Under the pieces are notes generated by a model. It was given only the letters and a program-made list of their open reading frames with translations, did no database searches and was not told where the DNA came from. A stretch of DNA of 64,000 nucleotides. It comes from Nitrososphaera sp. GTDB lineage: Archaea > Thermoproteota > Nitrososphaeria > Nitrososphaerales > Nitrososphaeraceae. The stretch covers positions 62,001-126,000 of the forward strand of contig JBDUUL010000015.1 of the NCBI GenBank assembly GCA_039938515.1, given 5' to 3'. Position 1 is the stretch's first letter; every line of letters begins with the position of its first letter. Below are positions 1-7,647 of this stretch, piece after piece. The position numbers and the translations under genes are program-made.

Positions 1-270
1 GAACCGCGTGCGCAGCCCGTCAACCCTTGCATCCTGGCTGAACACATCAGTAATTTCAATTGAATACGAGTTCGGGAGTTTCTTTGCCTGCCGCAGCATC
101 AGGAACACGCTCAGGACAAAAAACGATATGCCGACTATCAGTATGATGGCAAACTCAAAGCCCTTTGCAAAACTGACAAATGGGCTAATCAAGCTGTGGT
201 CCAACGCCTTGTAGACGATAGCGTAGACCTGCATTAGAATATCTGTAAGGAGGCCGATGGACACTGCCAA
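1..270 (-). CDS. Membrane protein, N-terminal part, cut by window edge
   Basis: An open reading frame enters from the left edge, and the stop codon lies outside the window. The visible 80-90 residues contain one clear hydrophobic segment (around FAIILIVGISFFVLSVFLML) followed by a basic stretch, so this is an integral or anchored membrane protein. Possible starts in frame are TTG at 270, GTG at 264 and ATG at 234. A TATA-like box (GTATAAAC on the minus strand near 308-315) would place transcription just before the first two. The family is not recognised from this fragment. Confidence 0.6.
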   Translation of the reverse strand, partial: MAVSIGLLTDILMQVYAIVYKALDHSLISPFVSFAKGFEFAIILIVGISFFVLSVFLMLRQAKKLPNSYSIEITDVFSQDARVDGLRTRF

Positions 271-377
271 TACTTACAGAGTCTCCCCTCTTAAAGTTAG
301 AGGTTTATACCTCGCCTCCCAGAAAGCCAGAAGAATCAAAACGGGGAAAAAGAAAGAGAAAAGGTGTTCTTTGGTAA

Positions 378-500
378 CTACCTCTTAAATGACGTCCGTC
401 CGGTATGCGAGGGCGAGCAGTAGCCGCAATAATCGGTGTTTGGCCTGCTATGACAATTGCACTCGCACTTCTGGCCTGATGAAAAACTTCTTCTTTTCAA
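378..500 (-). CDS. Cys-rich microprotein (C-x-C-x-C-H), 40 aa
   Basis: This short frame encodes a basic protein with the dense metal-binding pattern KCECNCHS followed by DYCGYCSPSH, that is five Cys and two His within about 21 residues. The chosen start is TTG at 500. A TATA-like box (TTAAATAT on the minus strand, centre about 527) lies 26-27 nt upstream, as expected for a leaderless archaeal transcript. A related C-x-C-x-C-H pattern occurs in the ORF at 12745-12954. The function is unknown; zinc binding is inferred from Cys/His spacing alone. Confidence 0.55.
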   Translation of the reverse strand: MKRRSFSSGQKCECNCHSRPNTDYCGYCSPSHTGRTSFKR

Positions 501-648
501 TAAATAACGCTGTATAAAGCGGATATTTAACTTGCAGCGAAGAATCAGATGTCAACTCTACGCAGTACATGCCAGGATTTTGGTGGAACTCAGGTCCCAT
601 CCGAGCGGAATGAATTGGCGAGACGAATAGCTTGTTCGCGGTCCCCGC

Positions 649-816
649 TTATCTCGAGGCGTTTACTATGCACTTGTCGCAGTACCGTTCAACGATTACG
701 ACACCGGATTCCTTAAAGTGCGCTTCGACCGTTGCCGGTGCGGCACATTTAATGCAGAAGCCAGGTTGCTTTCTTGCGCCAGTAATTATTGGCTTGGTGG
801 TGGTAGGCTTGCCCAT
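649..816 (-). CDS. Zinc-ribbon microprotein, family 1, 55 aa
   Basis: The ATG-initiated frame ends in a two-knuckle ribbon: FCIKCAAPATVE, then about 15 residues, then RYCDKC. The same layout (C-x2-C, a PAT motif, acidic hydrophobic middle, RYC-x2-C) recurs in this window at 1044-1250, 29672-29836, 30585-30773 and more loosely at 63559-63807, so this is a paralogous family. The closest copy is 29672-29836, which shares the KP start, GFC, APAT and RYCDKCI. A structural zinc site is likely. The role is unknown; such ribbons may bind nucleic acid or a protein partner. Confidence 0.7.
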   Translation of the reverse strand: MGKPTTTKPIITGARKQPGFCIKCAAPATVEAHFKESGVVIVERYCDKCIVNASR

Positions 817-858
817 GTTGGCTCGTTACCAGTCAGCTACTAATGCTTTGCGCTTGAC

Positions 859-1041
859 CTAATCGGTCCTTCTGCACTCAGAGTTTACTTTCTTCTTGCA
901 CCCAGAATTATTATGACGCCAGCTGCCGTTCATGAAGTACTCGAGGTGACTGGCGCCGTCTCGATCCACGGTCACTCTCTCCTGACCATTTTTTGGTGCT
1001 CCCGAGGGCGCGGGTCCAATCGAGGGTCGAACGTAGGGCAA
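859..1041 (-). CDS. Small hypothetical protein
   Basis: A 60-residue frame with a TTG start begins two bases after the stop of the zinc-ribbon gene 1044-1250, so the two could be cotranscribed. The last third (YFMNGSWRHNNSGCKKK) reads like protein, but there is no recognisable domain and only two Cys. The close spacing is the main argument in favour. It could equally be a chance frame. Confidence 0.3.
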   Translation of the reverse strand: MPYVRPSIGPAPSGAPKNGQERVTVDRDGASHLEYFMNGSWRHNNSGCKKKVNSECRRTD

Positions 1042-1043
1042 GT

Positions 1044-1250
1044 CTAGATGCCCTTTCCAACCATACTTCCACTAAAGCCGGCCGATGCCTCGGTTGCGCA
1101 TCTAGTGCAGTACCTTTGGATCAGCGTTATCCCGTCGCCGGAGGCAAACAACAAATCTTTAGTGGCTGGTTCATTACACGTCTTGCAGTTTCTCGGGTTA
1201 GTTAAAACAGCCTTGTAATCGCGAACACCGATAAGAGGTTTATGAGCCAT
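1044..1250 (-). CDS. Zinc-ribbon microprotein, family 1
   Basis: The protein of about 68 residues carries NCKTCNEPATKD followed by QRYCTRCATEAS, the family-1 two-knuckle ribbon. A GTG at 1253 and an ATG at 1250 are adjacent candidate starts. A TATA-like box (TTATACG on the minus strand, centre about 1276) lies 26 nt before the ATG, favouring 1250 and a leaderless message. It differs from the other copies in a longer Gly/Ser-rich C-terminal tail. Another family-1 gene lies 0.2 kb downstream on the same strand. Confidence 0.75.
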   Translation of the reverse strand: MAHKPLIGVRDYKAVLTNPRNCKTCNEPATKDLLFASGDGITLIQRYCTRCATEASAGFSGSMVGKGI

Positions 1251-1325
1251 CACTTACTGGTGCTTTCTCACGTATAAGAATGCTATGCAAGCAAGTCACA
1301 CGTCAATGAAATGCGGCTTCCCGGA

Positions 1326-1544
1326 TTAGCCTGAATTGTCAGGGTCATCCAGCACGGTTCTAAGACGGGTCGCTTTGTCGGTCTTTGCCGCAACCATCCG
1401 CTGAAAAGTGTAATAGATGTTATGATCGTTCTTAAGATGGCTCAGAAAAGCCAGTCCATCGTTGACGTTGTCCTTTACTATCAGACGCCTGCCGCAATAG
1501 CTGCACGCTATCAAGTGCTCGTCTGTCTGCGCGTCGTGTTCCAA
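1326..1544 (-). CDS. Small C2H2-type zinc-finger protein
   Basis: The 72-residue protein contains ACSYCGRRLIVKD and, about 20 residues later, HLKNDHN, giving C-x2-C ... H-x4-H, a C2H2-like finger. The start is TTG at 1544, with a TATA-like box centred about 26 nt upstream (AAATAAGA on the plus strand near 1567-1576). A second C2H2-type small protein is at 39617-39844. Such fingers are common small proteins in Nitrososphaera-type genomes. DNA or protein binding is plausible but not shown. Confidence 0.65.
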   Translation of the reverse strand: MEHDAQTDEHLIACSYCGRRLIVKDNVNDGLAFLSHLKNDHNIYYTFQRMVAAKTDKATRLRTVLDDPDNSG

Positions 1545-1899
1545 CTATTACCATGTATTTGCACTCAAATAAGAGGATTGCAGGAATTGCCATCCGCCCC
1601 CACAGCCTTTCATTCTTGTTGACCAGACAGATGTCTGAGCGCTCGCCTTATACTGCGGGCCGCCGTTCCTGTCCTAATGGATGCTAAAGACGTGCGGATT
1701 GTTTGCGAGATGGCATTCGGCGCTGCAGGCCGGAGCACCGTTCTTGACAGGCACGTGAGTCCTTGGGCAGCAGGCAGCGCCCTAGCCTCCGCCGCTTCTT
1801 TCGGGCAGGAGCCATTTTTTGCATAAACTCTTGATAACCTTTGAGAACTATCACTTGAATGCTTCACAGGTTTTTACAGATTAGAGCCATGATAATGAG
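1545..1899. other. Intergenic stretch, no convincing gene
   Basis: No long frame here looks coding. A minus-strand frame at 1684-1824 (47 codons) is rich in Arg and has three Cys (RACQERCSG) and could be a remnant of a small zinc protein, but no promoter fits well. The last 30 bases carry the start region of the next gene. Confidence 0.3.
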
Positions 1900-2712
1900 A
1901 TGACAAAAGGCGTATTAATGGCACGCCTGCTGATTCACCTATTGTCCGTTGCCAAGTTATGCAGAAATGAAAACCACATCATGCTGTTAGCCGTTATAGA
2001 CAAGCTGGACAAGGAAGGCACCAGCGCCGACATTGAAAAGCTGGCAGAGCTTGGCAAGTTCTTTAAAATTCACGTTGAATACATGCTTGATAATCTGCTC
2101 GACGAGGGGCTGATATCAATCGATGACAGGGGCAAAATAAGGCCGACTGATTCCGACACGGGCACATCGGGCAAACCAAACGATGCAAAGCCGGAGATGC
2201 ACGGGTCCTCCCCATCAGTAACGATAACACTGCCAAAGCGCAAGACAGACGTTGCAGTACACCATTTCTCGCTCACAGCGGCAGGCCAAAAACTTCTTCA
2301 GGAGAGAAAGCAGGAGCTTGGCAGACTGTCTGTTGCAATGCAGCGGCTGTATCATTCAAGGAATATTGACGAGCTCTACCGCACCATATCCTGGAATCGA
2401 GAGTGGATTCCTCTAATGCTTTACACGGGAGTCATTACGCCTGATTACCTCAAGGCCATGTTAAAGTACCTCGGCGTGGACGCGGGCAAGCTTTCCATGA
2501 CTGAACTGCAGCAAGCAGCATCGGATCTCGGGATTGGACCTGACTTTTTTGACCTGGGGCAGGTGCTCTATTGGGGCATACATCCGATAATTTCGTTTAT
2601 ACTCACCCACCTGTTGATTGGCAAGCTGCACGACAAGCATTCCGAAAAGGCAAGACAGGCCGGCAAGAAGAACAATCCTGACGAAGACATGTACTTTCCA
2701 CAACAAAGCTAG
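1900..2712 (+). CDS. Winged-helix domain protein, hypothetical
   Basis: This 270-residue soluble protein starts with a helical region resembling a winged helix (LLAVIDKLDKEGTSADIEKL ... ILDNLLDEGLISIDD style, residues 25-80). A low-complexity polar linker (residues 85-115), a second helical block and a hydrophobic segment near 225-250 (VLYWGIHPIISFILTHLLIG) follow. That segment could be a single membrane helix, suggesting a membrane-associated regulator. ATG at 1900 and ATG at 1918 are both possible starts. The exact family is not recognised. Confidence 0.75.
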   Translation: MTKGVLMARLLIHLLSVAKLCRNENHIMLLAVIDKLDKEGTSADIEKLAELGKFFKIHVEYMLDNLLDEGLISIDDRGKIRPTDSDTGTSGKPNDAKPEMHGSSPSVTITLPKRKTDVAVHHFSLTAAGQKLLQERKQELGRLSVAMQRLYHSRNIDELYRTISWNREWIPLMLYTGVITPDYLKAMLKYLGVDAGKLSMTELQQAASDLGIGPDFFDLGQVLYWGIHPIISFILTHLLIGKLHDKHSEKARQAGKKNNPDEDMYFPQQS

Positions 2713-2804
2713 TACGTGAGGCTCGCCAGGGTCCTGCCTTTACGATAGCCCACCTCATTGCGCTGACGGATGTAGGCCTCAGGCCGGAACTGTCAGAGAG
2801 GACT

Positions 2805-2927
2805 ATGCCAAGAGTACGAACAACGGAAATCCGTGTTCTAATGCATATCTTGTATGATTGGTGGATATCTGGAGTGCAGCGCACGATTGGCAGCATTACG
2901 CCAGGTAGCGAGGGACCGGCGAAATGA
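2805..2927 (+). CDS. Short ORF overlapping rhomboid start
   Basis: A 40-codon frame (starting MPRVRTTEIR) ends with TGA that overlaps the rhomboid ATG in an ATGA arrangement, typical of translational coupling. The frame is open further upstream as well, but without a start codon. Support is only the overlap and acceptable composition, so it may be spurious. Confidence 0.25.
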   Translation: MPRVRTTEIRVLMHILYDWWISGVQRTIGSITPGSEGPAK

Positions 2928-3520
2928 GCGCGAGTGGAGGATTGCCGGTTGTTGTAATTGCGCTGGTCGTACTAAATATCGCAGCCTACCTTGTGAGCAT
3001 TGACGCCTCTTATGGCATAAGTAAGAGGGCGCTCCTAAATTACGCCTTTGTTCCTGCTTATCTCTTCAGCGATCCGAGCAGAGCAATCCTTACGATATTT
3101 ACCTCAATGTTTCTCCACGCCAATGTCGCACACATTGCACTCAACATGATGGCCCTTGTTGCGGTTGGTCGGTATGTGGAAGCCAGTTTAGGCCACTGGA
3201 GGTTCCTTTTAATCTACGTTATTTCAGGCGTAGCTGCGGCACTGCTGTTTGGTGCGGTTCAGTTTGGGCTGAGCGATCCTTCTACCCACCTTGTAGGAGC
3301 CTCCGGAGCGATATCAGGAATAATCGGAACTTCGGTAATTCTCGGAAACAGAGGCGCCTTTGGCTGGTTCGCGATGCAGTTAATCCTTGGCTTTGTCTCG
3401 CTTGGGGGAACTGGGTTTGGGGGAATTGCCTTTATGGCTCACGTCGGGGGGTTTCTAGCAGGCATTGGGATGACAAGGCTATTGATACTGCGGGAAAAAG
3501 CCAGCAGGCAGCTTGCATAG
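2924..3520 (+). CDS. Rhomboid-family intramembrane serine protease
   Basis: The 198-residue polytopic protein carries the rhomboid signature. There is an early loop/helix with FLHANVAHIALNM, the catalytic serine motif GASGAISG around residue 128, and a C-terminal helix containing AHVGGFLAG with the catalytic His. Around six hydrophobic helices are visible, the usual size for a minimal rhomboid. It would cleave transmembrane segments of substrate proteins within the cytoplasmic membrane. The substrate is unknown. The start at ATG 2924 is supported by a direct run into the first hydrophobic helix. Confidence 0.9.
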   Translation: MSASGGLPVVVIALVVLNIAAYLVSIDASYGISKRALLNYAFVPAYLFSDPSRAILTIFTSMFLHANVAHIALNMMALVAVGRYVEASLGHWRFLLIYVISGVAAALLFGAVQFGLSDPSTHLVGASGAISGIIGTSVILGNRGAFGWFAMQLILGFVSLGGTGFGGIAFMAHVGGFLAGIGMTRLLILREKASRQLA

Positions 3521-3599
3521 CAGGCAATCTCAAACTCGGCCTGCGTACATGTTGGACCTTGTTTGCGGTCGCTAGACCTGCAGGCATCGCTTGTGTGGC

Positions 3600-4676
3600 T
3601 TACGGCGCAGGATTTGTCTTTGTGGATTTCGCCGGAGGCATCTGGTGGGGCATTATCTCTGTCACGTTGGATCCTTCGTACGGCACTATTGTGATAGTGG
3701 TATTACTGCCAGGAACGCTGACTCCAGTGCTCGCCTCCGTTCCATTGGCCGCGGAGGTGACAGTTGTTATGTTGTTCACGCGCGGCGGTAGAATAAACTG
3801 GTCTATTATAGGGGGCTCGTTAAGCGGCTTGCCGTCTTTGGTCAGTATCCGAACTGTCAGAAAATACTGCGTTGGATCAGTCATGATAGGCCCCTTGATG
3901 TGGTAAGTGCCTGTGGTGTGACCATTCACTCCTATGATGTCCGGTCCCCACGTCTTGAATTGGCTCGCGCCAGGGTTTGTGGAATTGCCCGTTGATTTTG
4001 CGGAAGGCAAAAGCTCCAGGTCGAGAATTCCTGAATTCGTGGCAAACGTATGTGCGTAGAACTTGGACGTAGAATTTGAGATGGTGACGTTGTACAGCAT
4101 CGAATCGTAAGGAGGGATTCCCACGTCCTTGGGGATGAAGGAAACCACGAAACTCTGCGGCCGGGATGGATTGAAGGGAAGTACTCCAAGGCCGCCTATC
4201 ATCATGTTCATGTGCTTGCCGGTCGCCATCCCGTTGCCAACGTTAATGACGCCGGATATGTTTGGGTGGTGGCCGTCAACATAATGGTATGTTCCAACCT
4301 GCTTGAAACTGTATACAAACGTGCCGCCGTCCGGCTCCAAGAGCTTGGAAGCGAATGCCTCGGGCGGCGAATACGTGGCATTTGAGACAGTGGTGATGGA
4401 ATGGACGTCATTGTCGTTATTCGTCCAGATTACTGTCATGTCCGCTGGGATTGACACCTCCCGCGGGGTGAACTGGGTCGTGTCGTTAGAAGACACCTCG
4501 GGTATGATGATTGCGTAGGACGGATTCTCACGCAACTTGTAGTACTTGTCCGGCGGGAAATTGGTTTGAGCATCTTGTTCATACGATTTTGAGGGAAGCA
4601 GGACCAGAGACAGTGAAGCTGGCACGAGAATTAATGCGATAAGGGCCACCGCAGGATAGGGGATCTTGACTATCAT
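3600..4676 (-). CDS. Membrane-anchored cupredoxin-like protein with altered copper site
   Basis: The protein is exported or anchored by an N-terminal hydrophobic segment (IPYPAVALIALILVPASLSL). A cupredoxin-type domain follows: TVIWTNNDNDVHSITT holds the first His ligand, and GTYHYVDGHHPNISG is the second ligand loop. Blue-copper proteins usually have Y-x-C-x2-H-P-x-M there. Here the Cys position is Asp and the Met position is Ile. A long C-terminal extension is Thr/Asn/Pro-rich. The frame is open to an ATG at 4736, but the ATG at 4676 starts directly at the signal anchor and is preferred. Thaumarchaea have many cupredoxins in the periplasm-like space, and this one may bind another metal or none. 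Confidence 0.8.
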   Translation of the reverse strand: MIVKIPYPAVALIALILVPASLSLVLLPSKSYEQDAQTNFPPDKYYKLRENPSYAIIIPEVSSNDTTQFTPREVSIPADMTVIWTNNDNDVHSITTVSNATYSPPEAFASKLLEPDGGTFVYSFKQVGTYHYVDGHHPNISGVINVGNGMATGKHMNMMIGGLGVLPFNPSRPQSFVVSFIPKDVGIPPYDSMLYNVTISNSTSKFYAHTFATNSGILDLELLPSAKSTGNSTNPGASQFKTWGPDIIGVNGHTTGTYHIKGPIMTDPTQYFLTVRILTKDGKPLNEPPIIDQFILPPRVNNITTVTSAANGTEASTGVSVPGSNTTITIVPYEGSNVTEIMPHQMPPAKSTKTNPAP

Positions 4677-4739
4677 ATTTTGCAACAAGGAGGAAAAGGG
4701 AACTGTCATGGCCTCGCTGCTGTTGATAATTTGCACAAT

Positions 4740-5093
4740 GGTAATATCTCATGCGAACGATTCTTACACCATCAAGTGGGAGAGGTTTTTGATGACAGCA
4801 TCGCTACTGCAATTCTTGGCGAAAAGGTCCTCCCAGCTAGAAATCCAGGGACTTTTGTAATTTTCTGGGCGCAGAATATCAGCAAAGTTTGGCACACCAG
4901 TCGGCTCTACCCGAGTGTTCACGACGATTCAGGAGAAAGTCCCAATCTCGACTATTGCGCCAGCGCTCGACTTGCCTGCACGAAAAACAGGAGAATATGC
5001 GTCGATTCGGTCTCGACAGCCCTGCGCCATCGATGACGCGCAATTGACCGCTGGGACGGTATGGTCACTACGGAAAAGTGTGAAGCATTCCTA
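4740..5093 (+). other. Possible degenerate coding region
   Basis: One plus-strand frame reads well for about 45 residues (VGEVFDDSIATAILGEKV ... FVIFWAQNISKVW) and then becomes poor. From about 4890 a second frame (VGSTRVFTTIQEKVPISTIA) reads better. This could be a gene broken by a frameshift, or chance. No start codon with a promoter was found. Confidence 0.25.
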
Positions 5094-5119
5094 AAATGCG
5101 TCATTGCAAGCCTCGTTTC

Positions 5120-5347
5120 ATGGAGCAAGTTCCAAACTGGGAAGCGGTAATACACAAGAGCGTTAGAGCAGCAGACGGTCAGGGCGCAGGAATTGTAGCT
5201 GCAGTTGAAGAAGATGCCATTGTCATCGAGTCGGCAGGGGATCGAGTTCATGCCCGGTACCCCAAATCAATAGTTGAAGGCTTTAACGGCGCAGAGGTCA
5301 TTCTCAACAAGCCATTTGCTGAGCTTTGGCAGTATGTACAGCCTTGA
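5120..5347 (+). CDS. PRC-barrel-like small protein
   Basis: The protein of about 75 residues is a single beta-rich domain: NWEAVIHKSVRAADGQGAG, alternating acidic/hydrophobic strands, then VEGFNGAEVIL. This resembles PRC-barrel-type domains found in small archaeal proteins. A clear paralogue sits at 6910-7140 in opposite orientation, sharing NWEA-x-x-HK-x-VR, DG and VEGFNGAEV-x-LN. Comparison with that copy favours ATG 5120 over the upstream ATG at 5096. The two copies flank the radical SAM gene. Function unknown. Confidence 0.7.
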   Translation: MEQVPNWEAVIHKSVRAADGQGAGIVAAVEEDAIVIESAGDRVHARYPKSIVEGFNGAEVILNKPFAELWQYVQP

Positions 5348-5484
5348 CTTGGCAGTAGCTGACGTAGAATCAGTCGCGTAGAGAATTAATCATCGGTTGG
5401 GAAAGTACTGATCATTAGCATCCCATAGAATGATTTGCCGATACGAGATCCATATATGCTCGTGAACCGTATTCCTAGCCATAG

Positions 5485-6846
5485 ATGCAGCTTTTAGACC
5501 CGCGCTCCTCAGTAAAGACTGCCCAGCCCTCCAGTCGCATCCCGCGTGACTGGAAAATAGTCCTAGTGTCCCCGCGCTCAAGTTCAGAAACGCCCAACTT
5601 TATCACCAAAATCGACAAGCGCGGCAGGCACCGGTGGCTCAACGCTTACACCCCGGCAATGGGGATACGCTTTCTCTCTGAAAATTTTGAGGGAGTTGAT
5701 GTTTTAGAGTATCCTTCAATCGGTGAAATAGAGAAGGTTCTTGATACCGGCGTTGACGTCCTGGGGGTCAGCTTTCTTACTTCACAGACAGGGGAGGCAA
5801 AAAAGATCGTGCAGCTTGCCAGATCGCACGGCGTAAAGGAAGTCTGGGGCGGCGGATGGGGAATAGATACCCCGGGTGCAAAGGAATTCTTTGACAGGTC
5901 GTTTAGCGGCTACGGAGAGCAGCGCCTGATGCCAGTGATTGGCGACAGGATAAGGGGCACGGGTATCCGCCATCCGGCTCTAATAGGAGAAGCTCATTTT
6001 TTCAAGTTCAAGGCCAAGGTGGGTTACCTTTACTCAATCCGGGGCTGCAAGTACAAGTGCGAGTACTGCCCCACGCCTGCGGTGATTCCGGAACTAATGA
6101 CGCTTGAACTTGCAGAGATTGAGCGAATTCTGGACGTGTATGCAAAGGAAAAGGTTCACGCCGTGGTGATTTACGACGAAACCTTTCTTCAAAACCCGCT
6201 GCATTCCTGGCAGGTAATCGAGATGCTTGCCGAACGCGGGCTGATGTGGTTCTGCCTGACCAGTTCGTCTGAACTTAACGGCAACGTCTCTCGCCTCCGC
6301 GACAAGGGGTTCCTTGGGTGTCTCATGGGAATTGAGTCACTGCGCGACAAGACCTTGAATGACTACCGCAGAGGCAGGCTCTCAGGTGCCAACATCAAGG
6401 TTATCAAGGAAATGAGGGATAACAGCTGCTTTGTCCTTGGGACCTACATGTTCTGCCACGAGCTTGACACAAAGGAGTCGATGCGAAAAGACATTGAAAA
6501 ACTGGCCAGCTTGGAAATCCCCGCCGTTCTCCCCGTAATCTTTACGCCTTTTGCACCGACGCCGCTATTTCAAAAATATGAGGACAGAATAACAGACTGG
6601 GACTGGAGCCACTGGGATGACGGGCACCTAGTCTGGAAGCACCCCGAGGTCACTCCGGAAGAAGCACGTGAGCTATTGTTTGAGTGTGATACTCTTTGCA
6701 ACACCCTGTCGCGAAACGCGGGCTTTGCAGTCAGGGAGGCTGTCAGAAATGTGATTCCGTTCGTGTTTCGAAAGATGGTGTCAAGGCGCTCCGTGACAAG
6801 GCGGTTTCAGCCTAATTTGGATGCTACCGGACCATCCGTCGCATAA
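5485..6846 (+). CDS. B12-binding-type radical SAM protein
   Basis: The 453-residue protein has an N-terminal region resembling a cobalamin-binding Rossmann domain (residues about 25-150, including VDVLGVSFLTSQTGEAKKIV and a Gly-rich EVWGGGWG). A radical SAM core follows with the 4Fe-4S motif GCKYKCEYCPTP (C-x3-C-x2-C near residues 188-195). The C-terminal part contains TPFAPTPLF and an acidic/Trp-rich segment. Such enzymes reductively cleave S-adenosylmethionine to drive radical chemistry, often methylation of unreactive carbon; the substrate is unknown. A TATA-like box (CCATATATGC) about 26 nt upstream of the ATG suggests a leaderless transcript. PRC-like paralogues flank the gene. Confidence 0.85.
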   Translation: MQLLDPRSSVKTAQPSSRIPRDWKIVLVSPRSSSETPNFITKIDKRGRHRWLNAYTPAMGIRFLSENFEGVDVLEYPSIGEIEKVLDTGVDVLGVSFLTSQTGEAKKIVQLARSHGVKEVWGGGWGIDTPGAKEFFDRSFSGYGEQRLMPVIGDRIRGTGIRHPALIGEAHFFKFKAKVGYLYSIRGCKYKCEYCPTPAVIPELMTLELAEIERILDVYAKEKVHAVVIYDETFLQNPLHSWQVIEMLAERGLMWFCLTSSSELNGNVSRLRDKGFLGCLMGIESLRDKTLNDYRRGRLSGANIKVIKEMRDNSCFVLGTYMFCHELDTKESMRKDIEKLASLEIPAVLPVIFTPFAPTPLFQKYEDRITDWDWSHWDDGHLVWKHPEVTPEEARELLFECDTLCNTLSRNAGFAVREAVRNVIPFVFRKMVSRRSVTRRFQPNLDATGPSVA

Positions 6847-6909
6847 GATGTGAAGGCTCTGCCAGTGTGAAATAGAGAGGGTAGTTGATCTTTATCAGAC
6901 CAACGATTG

Positions 6910-7140
6910 CTATACCTGATACTGTTGCGCTTCCTTTCTTGTTATGTTGAGCCGGACTTCTGCGCCGTTAAAGCCCTCGACTGCGGTATGCGGAAGGCTG
7001 TACTCATGCTCCTTGATCACACCCTGAATTGTGATCACCTTTTCTTCGTCCACTTCTACCACGTTTCCGAGTTCTAGCCCGTCCTTTGACCTGACGGTCT
7101 TGTGCACTATAGCTTCCCAGTTCTCTATTGCGTCGGTCAA
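6910..7140 (-). CDS. PRC-barrel-like small protein, paralogue
   Basis: This 76-residue protein is a paralogue of the one at 5120-5347: IENWEAIVHKTVRSKDG at the start, a beta-rich middle, and AVEGFNGAEVRLNI near the end. It faces the radical SAM gene tail to tail. Two copies bracketing one enzyme suggest either a duplication around it or a functional partnership; neither can be decided from sequence. Confidence 0.7.
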   Translation of the reverse strand: MTDAIENWEAIVHKTVRSKDGLELGNVVEVDEEKVITIQGVIKEHEYSLPHTAVEGFNGAEVRLNITRKEAQQYQV

Positions 7141-7446
7141 TTTCTATCAACGTAGGCAATGTCCGGATGATAGATAAGGAGGCTGAATGCAGTGCCATGC
7201 AAAGCAGCCCTGCACCTTTTACCTTCAGGACATCAGGCTAAGTTGGCTCAGGCAGTTCAAAAACCGCTTGCGCGCTGGATTATGCCTGCATACTAGATCA
7301 GAATACAGAACATTTTCGGATTAATCTTCAAGCACTACCCGTCAAACCCTTGTGGCCGGCTATGCCGAGACAGCCCGAGAACTGCAGTCTGGCAGCCGCG
7401 TTTAACTTAATTTGTGCCTCTGCAGACAAGTGCCATAGGATCGTGA
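7141..7446. other. Intergenic stretch with promoter of the TRASH-like gene
   Basis: No coding frame is convincing. Near 7402-7413 the sequence GTTTAACTTAA is a reasonable TATA region for the downstream plus-strand gene at 7447. Nothing else was seen. Confidence 0.35.
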
Positions 7447-7647
7447 ATGGTCAGAAGAAAGAGATCATCCCGGCCAAATTCGCTGGCCTGTCATGCCTGC
7501 GGACGGTCGATTTCTAGGACTGATTCGAAAATGTCTGTGATTATTGACAAGTCATGCTACCGGTTCGATTCGGAGGACTGCCTTACAATATTCAGAAAAC
7601 TGGAATTGACCCACGGCAGGGCATATCTGAAGAGGCTGTTAACTTAG
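7447..7647 (+). CDS. Small TRASH/YHS-like metal-binding protein
   Basis: The 66-residue basic protein contains ACHACGRSI, then about 20 residues, then YRFDSEDCLTIFRKLE. The pattern C-x2-C ... aromatic-F-x-S-x2-C-x3-F is typical of TRASH/YHS-like treble-clef domains that sense or carry metals. Its last codons overlap the 3' end of the convergent KaiC-cyclase gene by 9 nt. A role in metal handling is inferred from the domain type only. Confidence 0.65.
   Translation: MVRRKRSSRPNSLACHACGRSISRTDSKMSVIIDKSCYRFDSEDCLTIFRKLELTHGRAYLKRLLT

Noticed and set aside
1610-1867. 85-codon minus-strand frame rich in Ala, Arg and Ser
   Set aside because: Low-information composition, no promoter and no motif.
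3559-3906. Plus-strand hydrophobic frame
   Set aside because: Antisense to the Thr/Val-rich C-terminus of the cupredoxin gene; hydrophobicity is a by-product of that codon use.
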